From the NCBI GenBank assembly GCA_019916065.1, contig CM034233.1, positions 50,124,009 through 50,188,008 on the forward strand: 64,000 bases of DNA, in the 5' to 3' direction. Numbering within the stretch: the stretch's first letter is position 1; the number at the start of each line of letters is the position of its first letter. The translations under genes were made by a program, and so were the position numbers. The DNA is from Vitellaria paradoxa (lineage: Eukaryota; Streptophyta; Magnoliopsida; Ericales; Sapotaceae). The notes beneath the pieces are model-generated. The model did no database searches and was not told the DNA's origin. It saw only the letters and a list, made by a program, of their open reading frames with translations. This document shows positions 1 through 11,934 of this stretch, in pieces.

Positions 1-97
1 CAAACTTTACTAATTGAAGATGTGCCTCCTAACCACCTTGAAAATCTAAAACACATGCTTGCAACATATCCTCCAAAATCTGAATGATACGTTTAGA

Positions 98-436
98 TTA
101 CTCGTCTGTTTGAGGATGATAGGTGGTACTGAACTTCAACTCTATGCCGATGGCTTGCTGGAGACTATGCCAGAAACAAGATGCAAAGTGGGGATATATA
201 TCTGACACAGTTACAATCGGAGCTCCATACAACCTCACAATCTCTCGGATATACAACCGAACCAAGCTGTCTATGGAATCAATCAAAAAAATTGACAAGA
301 AATAAGCCGACTTCATCAACCTATCCATCACCATCCAAATGGTGTCAGGCTTCCTGGGATATTTTGGCCAATTTGTAGCAAAGTCCACCATGACGTTCTT
401 CCACTTCCATTCTAAAACCGGTAATGGTTGAAGCAA
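98..436 (-). pseudogene. Integrase core remnant (Ty3/gypsy)
   Basis: A 112-codon open stretch reads as the middle of a retroviral-type integrase: a tryptophan-rich start, then DFATNWP where the first catalytic Asp is expected, then RLYGAPIVTVSDIYPHF, the counterpart of the GxPxxIVSDRDxxF block with the second catalytic Asp, and finally FSTTYHPQTDE with the last catalytic Glu. Sequence on both sides shows the same family resemblance but is shifted and stopped. It belongs to the element covering 1-8803 and is non-functional. Recognition rests on motif spacing. Confidence 0.8.
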
Positions 437-611
437 TCCTACTAACCTCTGATGTTTTGCTTTTACTTACTGGCAAGTCAAACACCTACTCACAAACTTA
501 GCCACTTTTCTTTTTTCATTCCAACCCAAAAGAACTGACGGCAGATATATTAGTACATTTTTGTCCCTTTAAGATGCATCACAAACTTGGAGTGATGAAA
601 TTCCTTCAAAA

Positions 612-1073
612 CTATCTCTTGAACTGAAACTGGAACAAACAACCTTTCCTAAACCTTGTCATCCAACCAGGTATGCCCTTATCACTATCCATTCGTATCC
701 GATATTCATTAGCCACAACATCATTTTCATGGGCTTCCACAACTCTGCTTAGCAATGTAGGCTGAGATACTATAGAACATAATACTGCTCGATCCTCGGC
801 CTCTTGGTAGTCTACCCCAAACCTGCACAAACTATCCATCATTCTCCATTCCTGCATTGCCATAATAGCCAAGGTGGCATAGGTCTTCTGGCTCAAGGCA
901 TCAGTAACCACGTTGGCCTTACCTGGATGGTCATACAATTCAAAGTTAAAGTTCTCCATGTACTTGACCCATTTCCTCTACCTCAAATTTAGATCTTTCT
1001 GAGTGAAGATGTATTTCAAACTTTTATGGTTGGAAAAGGCTTCAAACTTTTCTTAATGAAGATAGTGCCTCCA
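612..1073 (-). pseudogene. RNase H C-terminal half and start of integrase
   Basis: Minus-strand reading gives MENFNFELYDHPGKANVVTDALSQK, given here by its span near 885-959: the end of a gypsy RNase H, in which the Asn/Asp of GKANVVTDALS stands for the usual G(K/R)xNxVADALSR. It is followed by the variable connection region leading to the integrase zinc-binding domain. The N-terminal half of RNase H continues on the far side of the nested LTR at 4105 and beyond, and the reading frame matches across the insertion once one copy of the CTCCA duplication is discounted. Dead copy. Confidence 0.78.
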
Positions 1074-1232
1074 TGTAATACCCTGAATTTTCATGTTAAT
1101 ATAATTTGATGGTTTTAACATGTTTTGGGCATGTTAGTATGTTAATTAAGTAAGTTTAGTCATTAAAGATGACTTGGGGGTGTGAATTTTGGAAGAAATT
1201 GGTAAAAAAGCTCAAAAGTCAACATTCTGACT

Positions 1233-1312
1233 CGGGAGCACGCTGAGGGGCGCCCGTGGTTTTTGAGGGGCACCCATGGCTCCAGGACAGGCGCCCGTGG
1301 TTTTGAGGGGCG
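1233..1312. repeat. Four-copy GGGGCGCCCGTGG-like motif cluster, first
   Basis: Inside the solo LTR the motif GAGGGGCGCCCGTGG recurs four times with small changes. The last copy ends GGGGCGCCCCAC and leads into CAGAAAA. The core GGGCGCCC is self-complementary. A second four-copy cluster with the same last-copy variant lies about 850 bp downstream. Function unknown. Confidence 0.75.
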
Positions 1313-2081
1313 CCCCACTTGTGCAGAAAATCAACAGTAGGGGTCCTCTGCATTTTCCAACCGGCCCCTCACCCCTATACACTTATATTTAGGCTAGGGG
1401 GTGGAAAATTCTGGAAGGCATTGTTGAGAGGTTTAAAATATTGATTATATATATATATTAGATGGATTTGATGCAAGAGAAAGAGAGAGAAGTTTCTTGG
1501 AAAGAGAGAGAATCAGGTGGAGAAGCAAAGAAGAGCAAAGAAGACAACCGAGTAGGGTTTTCAAGGTAGGTTCTTCCACCCTTCATAAAATCCAAATTCC
1601 TTTTGCAAGATTGTAATTAGAACCTTAAGAAATCTCCCATGTAATTTGTTTGTAGTTTTGATCAAGGAGGGAGGAGATTGACCTCATCAAAGTTTGAGGG
1701 TTTGGAGGCTCAAGACACCCTTTTGTTGATCTATCTTCTTACCACTTGAGGTAGGGATTTATAATCTCATTTTAACATACATGAGATGTATTTGAGTTAG
1801 TAACACTTCTATGAAATTTATTTAAGATTTGGAAACCTTGGAAGTGGAGTTTGTGTGGATGAATGGTTGTGTGTTTATATGTGTAAAGGTTGGACCAAGA
1901 TTTTTGTATTGAAGAAATGGATGGATTAAAATGTGTTTTGATGGACTTTTTGGAGTCTTTTAGGTCCTAGACAACCCAAGAAAATAAGGTATTAGGTTAG
2001 ATATTGGATTGGGTAAAGTTTGGAACCCTAAAACATGGCTTAGAGCTTGAACTGGAGCAAAGTAGCTTTCTGGACAACAGA

Positions 2082-2152
2082 GGGGCACCCGTGGGTTTTG
2101 GTGGGGTGCCCGTGACCCTTGAGGGGCACCCGTGATCTTTTGTGGGGCGCCC
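2082..2152. repeat. Four-copy GGGGCACCCGTGG-like motif cluster, second
   Basis: Second cluster of the same ~20-bp spaced motif in the solo LTR: GAGGGGCACCCGTGG, GTGGGGTGCCCGTGA, GAGGGGCACCCGTGA and GTGGGGCGCCCACCG, leading into CCAGAACA. It parallels the first cluster in copy number and in its ending. Confidence 0.75.
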
Positions 2153-4104
2153 ACCGAGACCAGAACACTTTTCCTGATTTTTCTTAACTTGACTTCCTAC
2201 CTTAGGATTATGAATGGGTTGGTAATATGTTTGTATGTGAGACTTTTATTTGATTAATTCTATGGATTTCAAAATGGACATGAGCTTTCAAAAAGTGATT
2301 AGGGATTGATTATCTTAAACCTATGGGATTAAGCTTATAAAGGGGGAATGCTTACTATCATGAATGAAATGAATTGGAAGCCTTCTTTGAGATGAGGGTC
2401 TTAATCAAATAGAATTGTGAATATGTCTTGATGTAAACTAAATATTGAGGTATATGAACTTGTGATTGATTAAGTGAAAGGATAACTTGACAAAGAGACA
2501 TATGTTTATAATTTTGGTAAATGTGGAATGCTTAATATGGTTTGATCAATGCGATATATAATAAGCTATGGAATGAACCGTAACATTGACATGTGTATTG
2601 AATGGTATGTATATTGAATAATGTTGAATGTTTAATAAGGTTGATCCATGTTGATATGTAATGAATCTTGGGATGAACTGAAAAGTGAACTTTTGTTAAC
2701 AAATGATGGAAATTAAATGAGGCTTGGATTAAATAAAATGAAGAGATGAAATGAGTTGTGCTACATGATGAAATGGAATGTGGTTGTGTGTATTGGAAAG
2801 TGACGATGATGAATGTGAATTGTGATTGATGAGTATAGAATGTGATGAACGATTGATTGTGTGTGATGGGGGCCATGGTGGGGTGTGGTAAACAGGAAGG
2901 GTTTGAGATTACCCTCGGGTTGAGAGTCCCAGAACTTGCGCAGGGTTTGATGTCAATGCTAGTGGGTTAGTAGCCCACAACATTGTTAGTGTATGGGTTA
3001 CCCGTGACCTTGGATTGTGATCCTAAACGATGGTGTTCGGTTTGCCGTTTTCATTGGGTCTAGACCCATAAAAGACGGTGTTGTATATACACCCAACCCC
3101 CGATGATTTGTGTAACTATGATTGTGTGATGGATTGATGGAAAGTGGTATGGTGGATGTGATTTCATGATTGAAATATGAACAAATGTAACGAGGATTGT
3201 GTGGTTATGGCTATGTGATTGATTAATGAAATGATGGTACTGTGGTTGTGATTTCGTGATTGAAATATGAATAAATGTAATGTGGATGTGGATATGTGAT
3301 TGAATGTTGAATATGTGATAATGTGATATGGAATGTGGTTGGATATAAAGTTAGGAAATTTAATAATGGAGAATAATTGGAATTGAATGCTACACTATGA
3401 TGTTATTAAATAAAGATAAATATTGTAAATATGATTATATGGTTGGCTTGATTAAATATCTAAGAGATAATTGAAATGTGGTTTGAACCAATGAATGAAA
3501 TTTTCAAAGATTAAGTATTAATTGGAATTGAATCCTTCTTATGATATTATTGTGTAAAAAATTTATATATTCTAAATCGGTTATATAGTTATGTTGATAA
3601 ATTGTTGTGGCTCTAGAACATGTTGAGATAACTAGATGCACCATGAATAGTATGCACGTTTGGAATACATATCATATATGTTTGTTTGAGACGTCGTGGG
3701 CACAAGTGGATCCATGCTCATGTCCCTACAGAATTTGATGCAGGTACAGGCCATGATAATCAGAAGGGCTAAGGGGTTTGGATTAGAAGGTTGTGCATGA
3801 GCCCTACCAATCTTAGCAAAGCTCTTGGTCATTTAGCTTAAATTTCTTTTAGAATTGTAATATTGTACATTAAGGACTTGTTCGATTTGGTTGTAATGGC
3901 CTTAAGGCCTAAGTTATGTAATTTGGGAATGGTGTATGTGGTTGGTGATTTGGCAATAGTTAAGGTTAAACTTATGTTATTCTATCTTATGTCATGGGCT
4001 CACTAGCTTATGTTGTGTTGCTCTGATCTTGGGATTGGTTATGTTAGTGCATGTTGTGTGTGTTTATCACTCACCCCTCGGGTCACGAGATCCGGGGTGT
4101 GACA

Positions 4105-5108
4105 CTCCAGCTCTTGAGTGTAAAAACAACCGTTACCAACTCAAGATCATGCACGGGGTAGTTCTTCTTGTAAGTCTTTAGCTACCTAATCCTATAAGCT
4201 ATTACCTTTCTTTCTTGCATCAAAACACAGCCTAATCCTTCATTGGATGCATCATAGTATATCATATAACCTAATCCCCTTTCTGGAATTACAAGCACTA
4301 GAACAATTGTCAACCTCTTCTTCAACTCTTAGAACAGACGCTCATAAGTTTCATCCCACACAAACTTGACCCCCTTCTAAGTTAATCTCGTCATTAGCCT
4401 AGCTAGCTGTGAAAAATCCAAAACAAACCTCCGATAATATCCTACTAGTCCTAGGAAGCTACGGATTTTAAATACAATTGTTGGCCTTAGCCAATCTATA
4501 ACTGCCTCCATCATCAAAGAGTCCATTGTAACACCTTCACCAAATACCACATACTTGAGGAATTTTACCTCTCGGAGCTAAAATTTACACTTGCTAAATT
4601 TGGCCTATAGCTAATGGTTCTTCAAGGTCTGGAGCACAATCTGTAAATGTTTTTCATGCTCTTCCTCTAACCACGAGTAGACCAATACATCATCAATGAA
4701 AATGACCATAAACTTATCTAAATACTTACTGAGTATTGAATTCATTAAATCCATGAACATATTAGTGTATTTATCAACTCGAATGGCATAACTAGGAACT
4801 CGTAATGGCCGTACTAAGAACTCGTAATGGCTATACTATGTCCCAAATGCCGCCTTGGGGACATTTTCTGCTCGCACCCTTAACTAGTGATAACTTGACC
4901 TCAAATCAATCTTTGAGAATCACACTGACCCTTTCAATTGATCGAATAGGTCATCAATCCTCGGTAAAGGATACTGATTCTCGATGGTGACTTTGTTCAG
5001 TCTCATATAATTAATGCACATTCTAAGTGTGCCATCATTCTTCGCTGCAAATAGCGTTGGCGTACCCCATGGAGATGTGCCAGGTCGAATAAACCCCTTT
5101 GAGGTCAA
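4105..5108 (-). pseudogene. Reverse transcriptase and RNase H N-terminal half (Ty3/gypsy)
   Basis: On the minus strand, 4920-5108 reads as the start of a gypsy [22 protein letters not shown], then [10 protein letters not shown] and [13 protein letters not shown], matching the conserved GFIRPSxSPWGAPVLFVKKKDG...CIDYRxLNKVT...[13 protein letters not shown] series. Leftwards the frame is broken repeatedly, but the palm and thumb regions and the RNase H start (ALKSWRHYL type) can still be followed until the nested LTR. Dead copy of the element at 1-8803. Confidence 0.82.
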
Positions 5109-5378
5109 ATCTTCAATTTAAGCCTTCAACTCAGCCAACTCTATAAGTGCTAACTGATAAGGTGCAATGGATATTGGCTCATTTCTTATAACCAAGTCAA
5201 CTATAAACTCTACTTCTCTTTCTAGTGGCAAGCCAAACAAGTCTACCAGGAACACTTCTGGAAACTCACAAACTACTTATGGCATCTTAGCGACACGCTG
5301 TTCTCTATCTTCTACTACCAAATAGGCAAATAAACTACAAAGGTCTACTCGTCCTTGCCCGTCTAGGGAACGTGAAGT

Positions 5379-5702
5379 TCAAGGACTATAGTGATCTCTT
5401 GTAAAATTTATTACATCCCTCTTAGGAGTGTGCAAGGTCACATGGCCTTTAGAACAATCGATGAGTGCTCGATAGGCTACCAACCAATCCATCCTAAGTA
5501 TCACATCGAAGCTGTCCATTTTTTGCACAATGAAATCATGCAAGCACTGATAATCATTTGTTAAGGCCTCATTTCTTATCGTCATCACACAACTCCGATA
5601 AACTTTATCCAATTGAGAGTATCCTCCGATTGGGGTCTCAACATGCAATAGCGGTGACAAACATTCAACAAATAAACCAAGTGTAAAAACACAACCCAAC
5701 AT
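5379..5702 (-). pseudogene. Aspartic protease C-terminal half (Ty3/gypsy)
   Basis: A 107-codon stretch contains FDVILRMDWLVAYRALIDC, the normal FDVILGMDWLSxYxAxIDC block that ends the gypsy protease and leads to the RT linker. The N-terminal part with the catalytic D-S/T-G is absent; upstream sequence jumps to gag-like codons. This marks an internal deletion rather than simple point decay. Confidence 0.78.
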
Positions 5703-5880
5703 CTACATTAAACCTCTGCTCACGGGTTAGCTCTGGATGCACATTCTCAACTGCGGCCTCTTGGCCCAAACCATCCTGAACTCGATGACCACAGCCACGA
5801 CTGTGACTGATCTAAACCTCGCAACCTTTAGGTCACTCACGTCCTCTATCTCTAACTACTGGCATAACTCTTGACGCTAT
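5703..5880 (-). pseudogene. Short gag N-terminal remnant
   Basis: Minus-strand codons near 5720-5880 read as an Arg/Gly-rich start (MPVVRDRGR..., then GCGHRVQDGLGQEAA...) typical of the N terminus of chromovirus gag, with stop codons. It abuts the protease remnant, so roughly the rest of gag appears to be missing. The identification is tentative. Confidence 0.4.
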
Positions 5881-6042
5881 AAGTTTAGAAACCAAAAAAG
5901 CAACCATAAGATTCAAAAATCTAAAACACTTCAAGCATCGAGTCACATATAACATTTCAAACACTAAGTCACATATAACACTTCAAACACATAACCCTAA
6001 AACTATAAAAATTCCCACTATTCCTAGGTATTCGTAAACCTA

Positions 6043-6056
6043 GGCTCTAATACCAA
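6043..6056 (-). other. Primer binding site, initiator-Met tRNA type
   Basis: The minus strand reads TTGGTATTAGAGCC two bases inside the LTR edge at 6059. This is the standard plant iMet primer binding site TTGGTATCAGAGCC with one change (C to T). It fixes the orientation and the inner edge of the 5' LTR. Confidence 0.8.
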
Positions 6057-6689
6057 GCTGTCACAGCTCAAAATTCATAACCCAGGGACGTGGGGACTAA
6101 ACCCACAAATAAATACAAATAATCATACAATCAACATAATTCAAAGCGGAAACGAATTAATAATATAGTATTCACCATTAGAATGCTCCAACGACCATAA
6201 AGGCTACAAAACAAAATGCCTCAAATTGGGCCCAAAACCAAATATCTAAAATGATACATGACATAAATAACAAGCAGCTAATGCTCAGCTAGTCTATCTC
6301 ACGGGTCCATCATGAGCATCTGTCCCTATAAGATCAATTGTAAGTAGGTGAGCACTAAACCACGCGTGCTCAGAAATAAGCATATATATAGGAATAAGTT
6401 TCTTAATCATGCAAGGTAAACAACAATATCTAATCAACTTTAAATTAAAAAAAAAAAAAACTGCTTTATCATTTTCACATTAATATCATAATGCCTACAA
6501 TTAACATACTGTTCTAAATCAAACAGCTACTTAGCCATGATCCTGTAGTTTTATGCTAAAAATCACATTCATCGTCTCAATCACATCATGATATATATAA
6601 ACGTATATCATAAAATCATAATATGGATTAGGAGTTCTGCAAGTTTAGTTGATAGTCGCGGAACTAAACCCAAATAATCCCCAAGCCTA

Positions 6690-6925
6690 AGCCATAGGGT
6701 ACAACTAGTCCGCAGTCGAAGATATACTCGTCAAATCTCTAAATCAAAATCATAAGCTACAATATGGTCTCATAGTCCTAGATGTACTAATCAAATCCCT
6801 AAACCAAAGTCATGGGGTACAATTAGTCCTACAATCCCAAATGTACTCATGGCCTTGAAATCCCCAAACCAAAGTCGTGGGGTACAGTTAGTCCTGCAAT
6901 CCCAAATGTACTCATGGCCTTAGTC
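6690..6925. repeat. Tandem array of ~65-70-bp units in LTR
   Basis: Three to four diverged copies of a unit built on AAACCAAAGTCATGGGGTAC followed by TAGTCC and CCAAATGTACTCATGGCC. The two right-most copies are nearly identical and the left ones are decayed. Confidence 0.75.
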
Positions 6926-7454
6926 CCGCAGTTCTAGTCCATCTCATCTTACCCTTGTAGGCAAATCGATCCCGCAATCCCAGTACTAATATATGCTACT
7001 GCAAATCGTATATACACTTTGTGGGTTTTTAACCTACTGGTTATGCTATACCATCTTATGTAACTTTGGGGGCTTTCGACCTTTGGGCTTTAAAGCCCAC
7101 TCTGTTAATACCTTTAATGAACCCTAATATCAAATCAATATTAATTCATATTCCTTTAATAACAGCACTTCATACACAAGATTCTCCCTAAATCCGGTTT
7201 CTTATGTTCAATCTTTATCTTATAAGTCTTATGAAATGAAAAGTTCCCCGAGCCTATAAGTTTCATGTTACCCATACATGCTTGTGTTCAAAACAAGTAA
7301 ACAATTCACATACAAACTCTTAGTACACATATTTAAAAAGCATACAATTAATCAAATTTGAGAACTTAAATAACCTTAATAAGTCATAACATCAGTTTAG
7401 AACAATCCATAACATTTTGGAACAAAAGTGTTTCAAAAATCTAGAGTTTTTAAG

Positions 7455-7685
7455 AAAAACAGTGGACCTCATAGCTTAGGCACAAGCAGCTTAATACTTC
7501 GAGTTATTAACAGAACACCTTGTAGCCTAGGCGTAAGCAGCCCGAGGCTTTGGGCCTCTCACAGAATAGCTCACAACTTGGGCGTAGGCAACTTGAAGTT
7601 TTAAGCCACACAGATTTCAGCACTTAGAAAAAATTCCAGAGTGCCTCGCAACTTGCCCGCAGGCAGTGTGAGGCTTTGGACCTTC
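7455..7685. repeat. Four-unit ~50-bp array in LTR
   Basis: Units contain CTCGCAACTTGGGCGTAGGCA-like cores (quoted in part: GCAACTTG, GGCGTA, GGCAG) followed by GAGGCTTTGGGCC. Four copies separated by A-rich stretches. Same copy number as the GGGCGCCC clusters of the unrelated-looking solo LTR at 1074-4104. Confidence 0.65.
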
Positions 7686-8803
7686 ATTTTTTTTAGAAAT
7701 TTTATAAAGTTTAAAACGTAAACGAAATTTCTTTAAACACCAAACTTATGAATCTTTCACATCAAAGCATATATAAAAATCCTTTTTAACCAAAAACAAG
7801 CATGGATATTTAATTTACTCATTTATCTAATTATAAAACTAAAATATATAGCAAATCAAAGCATGTATCACATATACATCCCAAACATGTCCAAAGCGTA
7901 GGTTTTAAACATACTGACTCTTTCTTTGCAACACCTCAGATTTAAATCTCAGAATTTCATATAACATATTCCAAAAGAAAATGGATCGTATTTCCAACTC
8001 ATCGCATATTCAAAACAAACAAAATTTTGCAACAAATTAAGAAAAATAAACTTGTATGCTGCCCCACGTACCTTACTACACACGTAGACGAATGGTGTGT
8101 AAAAGCGTTACTACCAACTTAAGTTGGTTCTTCCTATAAACTCTCTGGTGAATCCCCCTCCAAGCCACACACGGATTTGACACGAACACACTTCGTAAAA
8201 GGTTGTAGGAGTCCCTATTTTCTTTTTCCTTACACAGTCTTGCAAAAATTTTGTGAGGGCTCTCTCTCTTTTTCTCTTTCTTTCTAAGTCAGATTGTTGG
8301 GGAAAAATCTGGAGATTTAATGGGGGAGTGCTTTAAATATACAATAAGTATTTATACTCACCTGTAAAGATACATGCACCTTTCATAATTTTCCCCCCTT
8401 AAAGTCTACCCCAAGCTTCTCAAGGAAGCCATGATTTGAATTCTAGTCTGCCAAACTTTGGCCTCCCCCACACTTCGTTAACTCTTGCCACAATTTCAAC
8501 CAATAGGATCATACCTCTATACAAACCAACCAAAACACATTCACCTCCTTTTTACCCCAGTAGGAAAAACACACAGCCTTATATATATATATATATTTAT
8601 ACATATCACAACATATAAATACAACCCACTACATGCTTATATACATTCTAGCATTAAATATACATACATGCATGAAATTTAAATAGCATGTCATGTTAAA
8701 ATAGATTAAATAAAAAAATAATTTTAAGTTAAATAAAAATCTGAATAAATAAATAATAATAATATAATATAATTTTATTTATCAAAATTTCTAGGTCTTT
8801 TCA

Positions 8804-8906
8804 TGCTCTAGGGTGGATTCTATGGCTCAGATCAAGGTATCGGTAATTAATGCATGTTGTATGTGAATTATTCACTCCTCAATTCACTAGATTTGGGGGG
8901 GTAACA
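8804..8906 (+). repeat. 3' end of an older Tekay-like LTR
   Basis: The stretch from TGGCTCAGATC through TGCATGTTGTATGTG, TTCACTCCTCAATTCACTAG and GGGGGGGTAACA can be aligned with the last ~100 bp of the solo LTR ending at 4104, in the same orientation. It looks like the 3' stub of an older LTR into which the minus-strand element was inserted. Confidence 0.55.
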
Positions 8907-10329
8907 CCTTAAGTAATTTAAATAATGGGTGCATATTTGACTTTACTTATGCTTGGTTGATTGAATTGTATCTTAAATGGCTATGATTTTATGATCTTCA
9001 TCATGCTTACTTTCACACAACAATTAAACCCACATTAGCTTTATGGTTGTTACATTGATGATAACGTAAAATTTAGGTTGGGAGTAGGGTTTGCATGATG
9101 ATAATTGTCATTTACTATAAAAATAAATAAATAAATATTTTTTTCAAAATTTTTCAAAATTTGAGCGTATTTGAGCTTTATTGACTTGATTTAGCATGAA
9201 TTGGACATTATATGTCTCTCTTGATTGGCTTTAAGCTGGTATTTTTCCATAAGAGTAATTAGCGATTTGGTTTCAATATTAAATAAGGTGCATGGTTCAT
9301 GTTGAGTATATAGTTTCCTAATACTTAAAGAACATGTCCTTTGAGATCATTAGATAAGAGTGTGTTAAGGACTATTGTTCATAAGATTTAGTTACTTGAG
9401 TATGCCATGACACAAGTGAGGACTTGAACCATCTTTTAAACCTTATCTTTGTTTTTGAGGGTTATAACACTTTCATGCTCTATCTTTTATTCATCTTACT
9501 AGTCTTTGAATACTTTCATCTATACACAAGGCACTATATTGATTTGCATGAGTGTATCAATGCATCTTATGAGTTGCTATGAATCTAAGGAGTGATATTA
9601 GGCTATCTTTCATATCTTTGGAGCCTTAATTCTTTCCGTTGATTAAATTACCTTTAGAGCCGCCTTGAAGTCTTGAAAGAGAGGATTTCCTTTGAATTTC
9701 TAGCCTTGTATATGACCCTTTTAGCCATATTTATATATTTAAGCCAACCTTTGCATGTCACGGGATGTAAGTACATCCATCATTTAATATAGATGGGAGT
9801 TGTAGGGATGATGATTGAAATTGGAGAAAAAGATGCTGGGAATGAAGGAAAATTCATTAGAAGAAAAAAGAAAGAGAAAAAAGAAGGAAAAAGAAGGAAA
9901 TAAATATGGGACACAGTATTTCTTGAGTATCATTTGTTTAAGTCCTACGAAAAAAAAATAGAATAATTATAATTCATTAGAACTTTGTGGTTGGCATTCA
10001 AGATGTATGAAAAGAGGAGTTGGAATGAATTGAGTTTTTATTGCACTTTCATGATATCCTTAGACATGCACTTTGAAATTTTCTATTCTTTATTATCTAG
10101 CCAATTCTTAAAAGCCAAGCTACAACTTAATAAAGACCTAATGGACATTAGGGGAATGACACTCATGGATATAGTGATCCATTAATTTCATGTGGATTAG
10201 AATAGTGTTTTCATTTAATAATGCATTGGGATATCTATTCATGAAGCTATGCCACTCCTTATGTTTTAATTCTTTCATTCACACCTTGATTGGGTTCATT
10301 GCACTTCTTTGTCGTTACGCTCTTGTATG
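8907..10329. other. No gene recognised; AT-rich old repeat DNA
   Basis: AT-rich, with short poly-A/T runs and no credible reading frame or conserved protein motif. It was continuous with 14605-15216 before the left 4.3-kb LTR inserted, and is probably untranslated sequence of an old retroelement, though no family could be named. Confidence 0.5.
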
Positions 10330-11934
10330 AGCTATGTTGACACCCCAATTTTTGCCCCCTCATTTTAACTTTGCAATATTTAATACTTTTAATTGAATGG
10401 TACTCTACTGATTAAGTTTTCTTAATAGTAGGATATGTCAAAGTGCTAGAATTCGACAAATAGCAAATAATTTGAAAAATGATGATTATACCCTTAGAGA
10501 TAGGGAGAAGTCAAGTTGAAGGACCAGATCAAGCCAGAAAGCCACCATAATACACAGACGTGTCCAAGACACCAAATTAAGGATCTCAGCATCAACAGAG
10601 GAGCCAAAATCTAGAGTTAAGGGTTAGCCCGGTCCAAAAATCAAGAACGGCCTCTACTGACACACTCGAAGACTAGTATCGACTAGAATGCCCAAATCAA
10701 GCCAGAAATATGCAAGAAGATATACAACAACCTAGGCCATTCCATAGGACATAGAACAAGGCTCAAAGTGGCCAAAATGTTGTTCTAGAGGTTATTCAGG
10801 CTCTGTTAACTCAAAATACTGACGAAAAGGAAACTCTTGGCACTCCAAAAATATTTTGAGCATCCAGACGAAGTCAGAATGCCCTCAAATTGCAAAAGAA
10901 TGTCAAGGTTTCATCCTCTAAGGTAATGGCATAGCTAAGTTTAGTGAAGTCAAAACTTAGGAGGTCCCTCCACAACTTCAATTTTTTATAAATTCGTCCT
11001 TCCGCAGCTTCAATTCTTTATAAATTCATAGTGTCCCGGAGTCCCACTGATGGCATTTTTGGATTCATTATACCAAAAAATGGTAGGAGAAGTCAGCTTG
11101 GTGGTGCCTCCAAGGGTTAGGCCAAAGGATTGGCTAACCTTGCTTCGTTTCAGCTTGTTTCGAAGCAATAATTTTCAAACATACCTAACTTGATCCCGAA
11201 GAATCCAAATTAAACCAATTTTGACCAATTGGTTTAGTTCACTCTGAAAAAGTGCCCAGAAGTCCCCAAAAGCTCCCAAAAACTATGCCAAAGGCATTAG
11301 AATGGCCTGAACTTGTCAGGATAGAACTCGAATTTTGCTAAGTATGGCTCAGGCCAAAATGGCCCCTATTTTGGCCAAGTCACCATTTTTCTTGTCTTTA
11401 AGGCTTGTGGCGAGTTGTTTTACCTATCTTGACTGATATGAAGTTTTGCCCGACTTGTTTTACAATTTTGACCACCTGTAACGTTATGCAAACATGTTCG
11501 CCCGTCCTGTTGGGCAAAATTGACTGTCAAGCAGTCCTAGCAAAGAGTTATGCCCGTTTTGTTGGGTAAACATGTTTGCCTAACAAAACGGACAATTCTT
11601 TTTATCTGCTTAAATAGGCAAAAGTTTTGTTTGGCCAAAACTTCTGTAATAGGGGCCTCCCCTTCTCATTTTCATTCATTCAACACTTGACGCCCTTCAA
11701 AGCTTCTTTATCTAGAAAAAGCCCACATCGGTATAATTTTCTCTCTCTAGAAAATTTTTATTTTATTTTTTAATTCAATGTATTCGCATAATTAGAATAG
11801 AATATTTTTAGTTGTGTAAAAAAAAATTTTTGTCAATGAAAGGTCTTCGAAGTATAATTCAAGTTTGGGCTAGACTCGACACATGATATTGACTGGATTT
11901 ACCTAAGATAAATTTTGTAAAATTGCAAAAAACA

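Larger units (their letters stand above)
1069..4109 (+). mobile_element. 3.03-kb solo LTR nested in RNase H, with CTCCA target duplication
   Basis: The insertion begins TGTAATACCCTGAATTTT (1074) and ends GGGGTGTGACA (4104). It has the TG/CA termini of an LTR and is flanked by perfect CTCCA repeats at 1069-1073 and 4105-4109. It holds no coding capacity, no primer binding site and no internal region, so the simplest reading is a solo LTR left by recombination between two LTRs of a Tekay-like gypsy element. The orientation is taken from its 3' end, which resembles the LTR remnant at 8804-8906. It contains two clusters of a GGGGCGCCCGTGG-type motif (near 1233-1312 and 2082-2152). A non-autonomous LARD-like element is a less likely alternative. 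Confidence 0.85.
1..8803 (-). mobile_element. Degenerate Ty3/gypsy retrotransposon, left end outside window, split by a nested LTR
   Basis: A minus-strand Ty3/gypsy element. Reading right to left come a long LTR (6059-8803), a primer binding site, a short gag remnant, protease, reverse transcriptase, RNase H and integrase core, so the order protease-RT-RNase H-integrase is that of Ty3/gypsy. Every domain has stops or frameshifts. Most of gag and the first half of the protease are missing: gag N-terminal sequence runs almost directly into the second half of the protease, which implies an internal deletion or a non-autonomous derivative. The insertion at 1074-4104 divides RNase H. The long LTR and pol sequence resemble the Tekay/Del chromoviruses, but that assignment is inference. 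The 3' LTR would lie left of position 1. Confidence 0.82.
6059..8803 (-). repeat. 5' LTR (~2.7 kb) of the gypsy element at 1-8803
   Basis: The inner edge is set by the primer binding site: in plus orientation the LTR begins TGTCACAGCTC. The outer edge is placed at 8803 (TCTTTTCA, minus-strand TGAAAAGACC), where plus-oriented LTR-like sequence resumes. That outer edge is inferred, because the partner LTR and target duplication are outside the window. The LTR carries a ~65-70-bp tandem array (6690-6925) and a four-unit ~50-bp array (7455-7685). Confidence 0.65.

Noticed and set aside
1960..2154. 64-codon minus-strand frame containing GAPQ/RAPH repeats
   Set aside because: Produced by translating the GGGGCGCCC motif cluster in the solo LTR; no sign of selection and no promoter.
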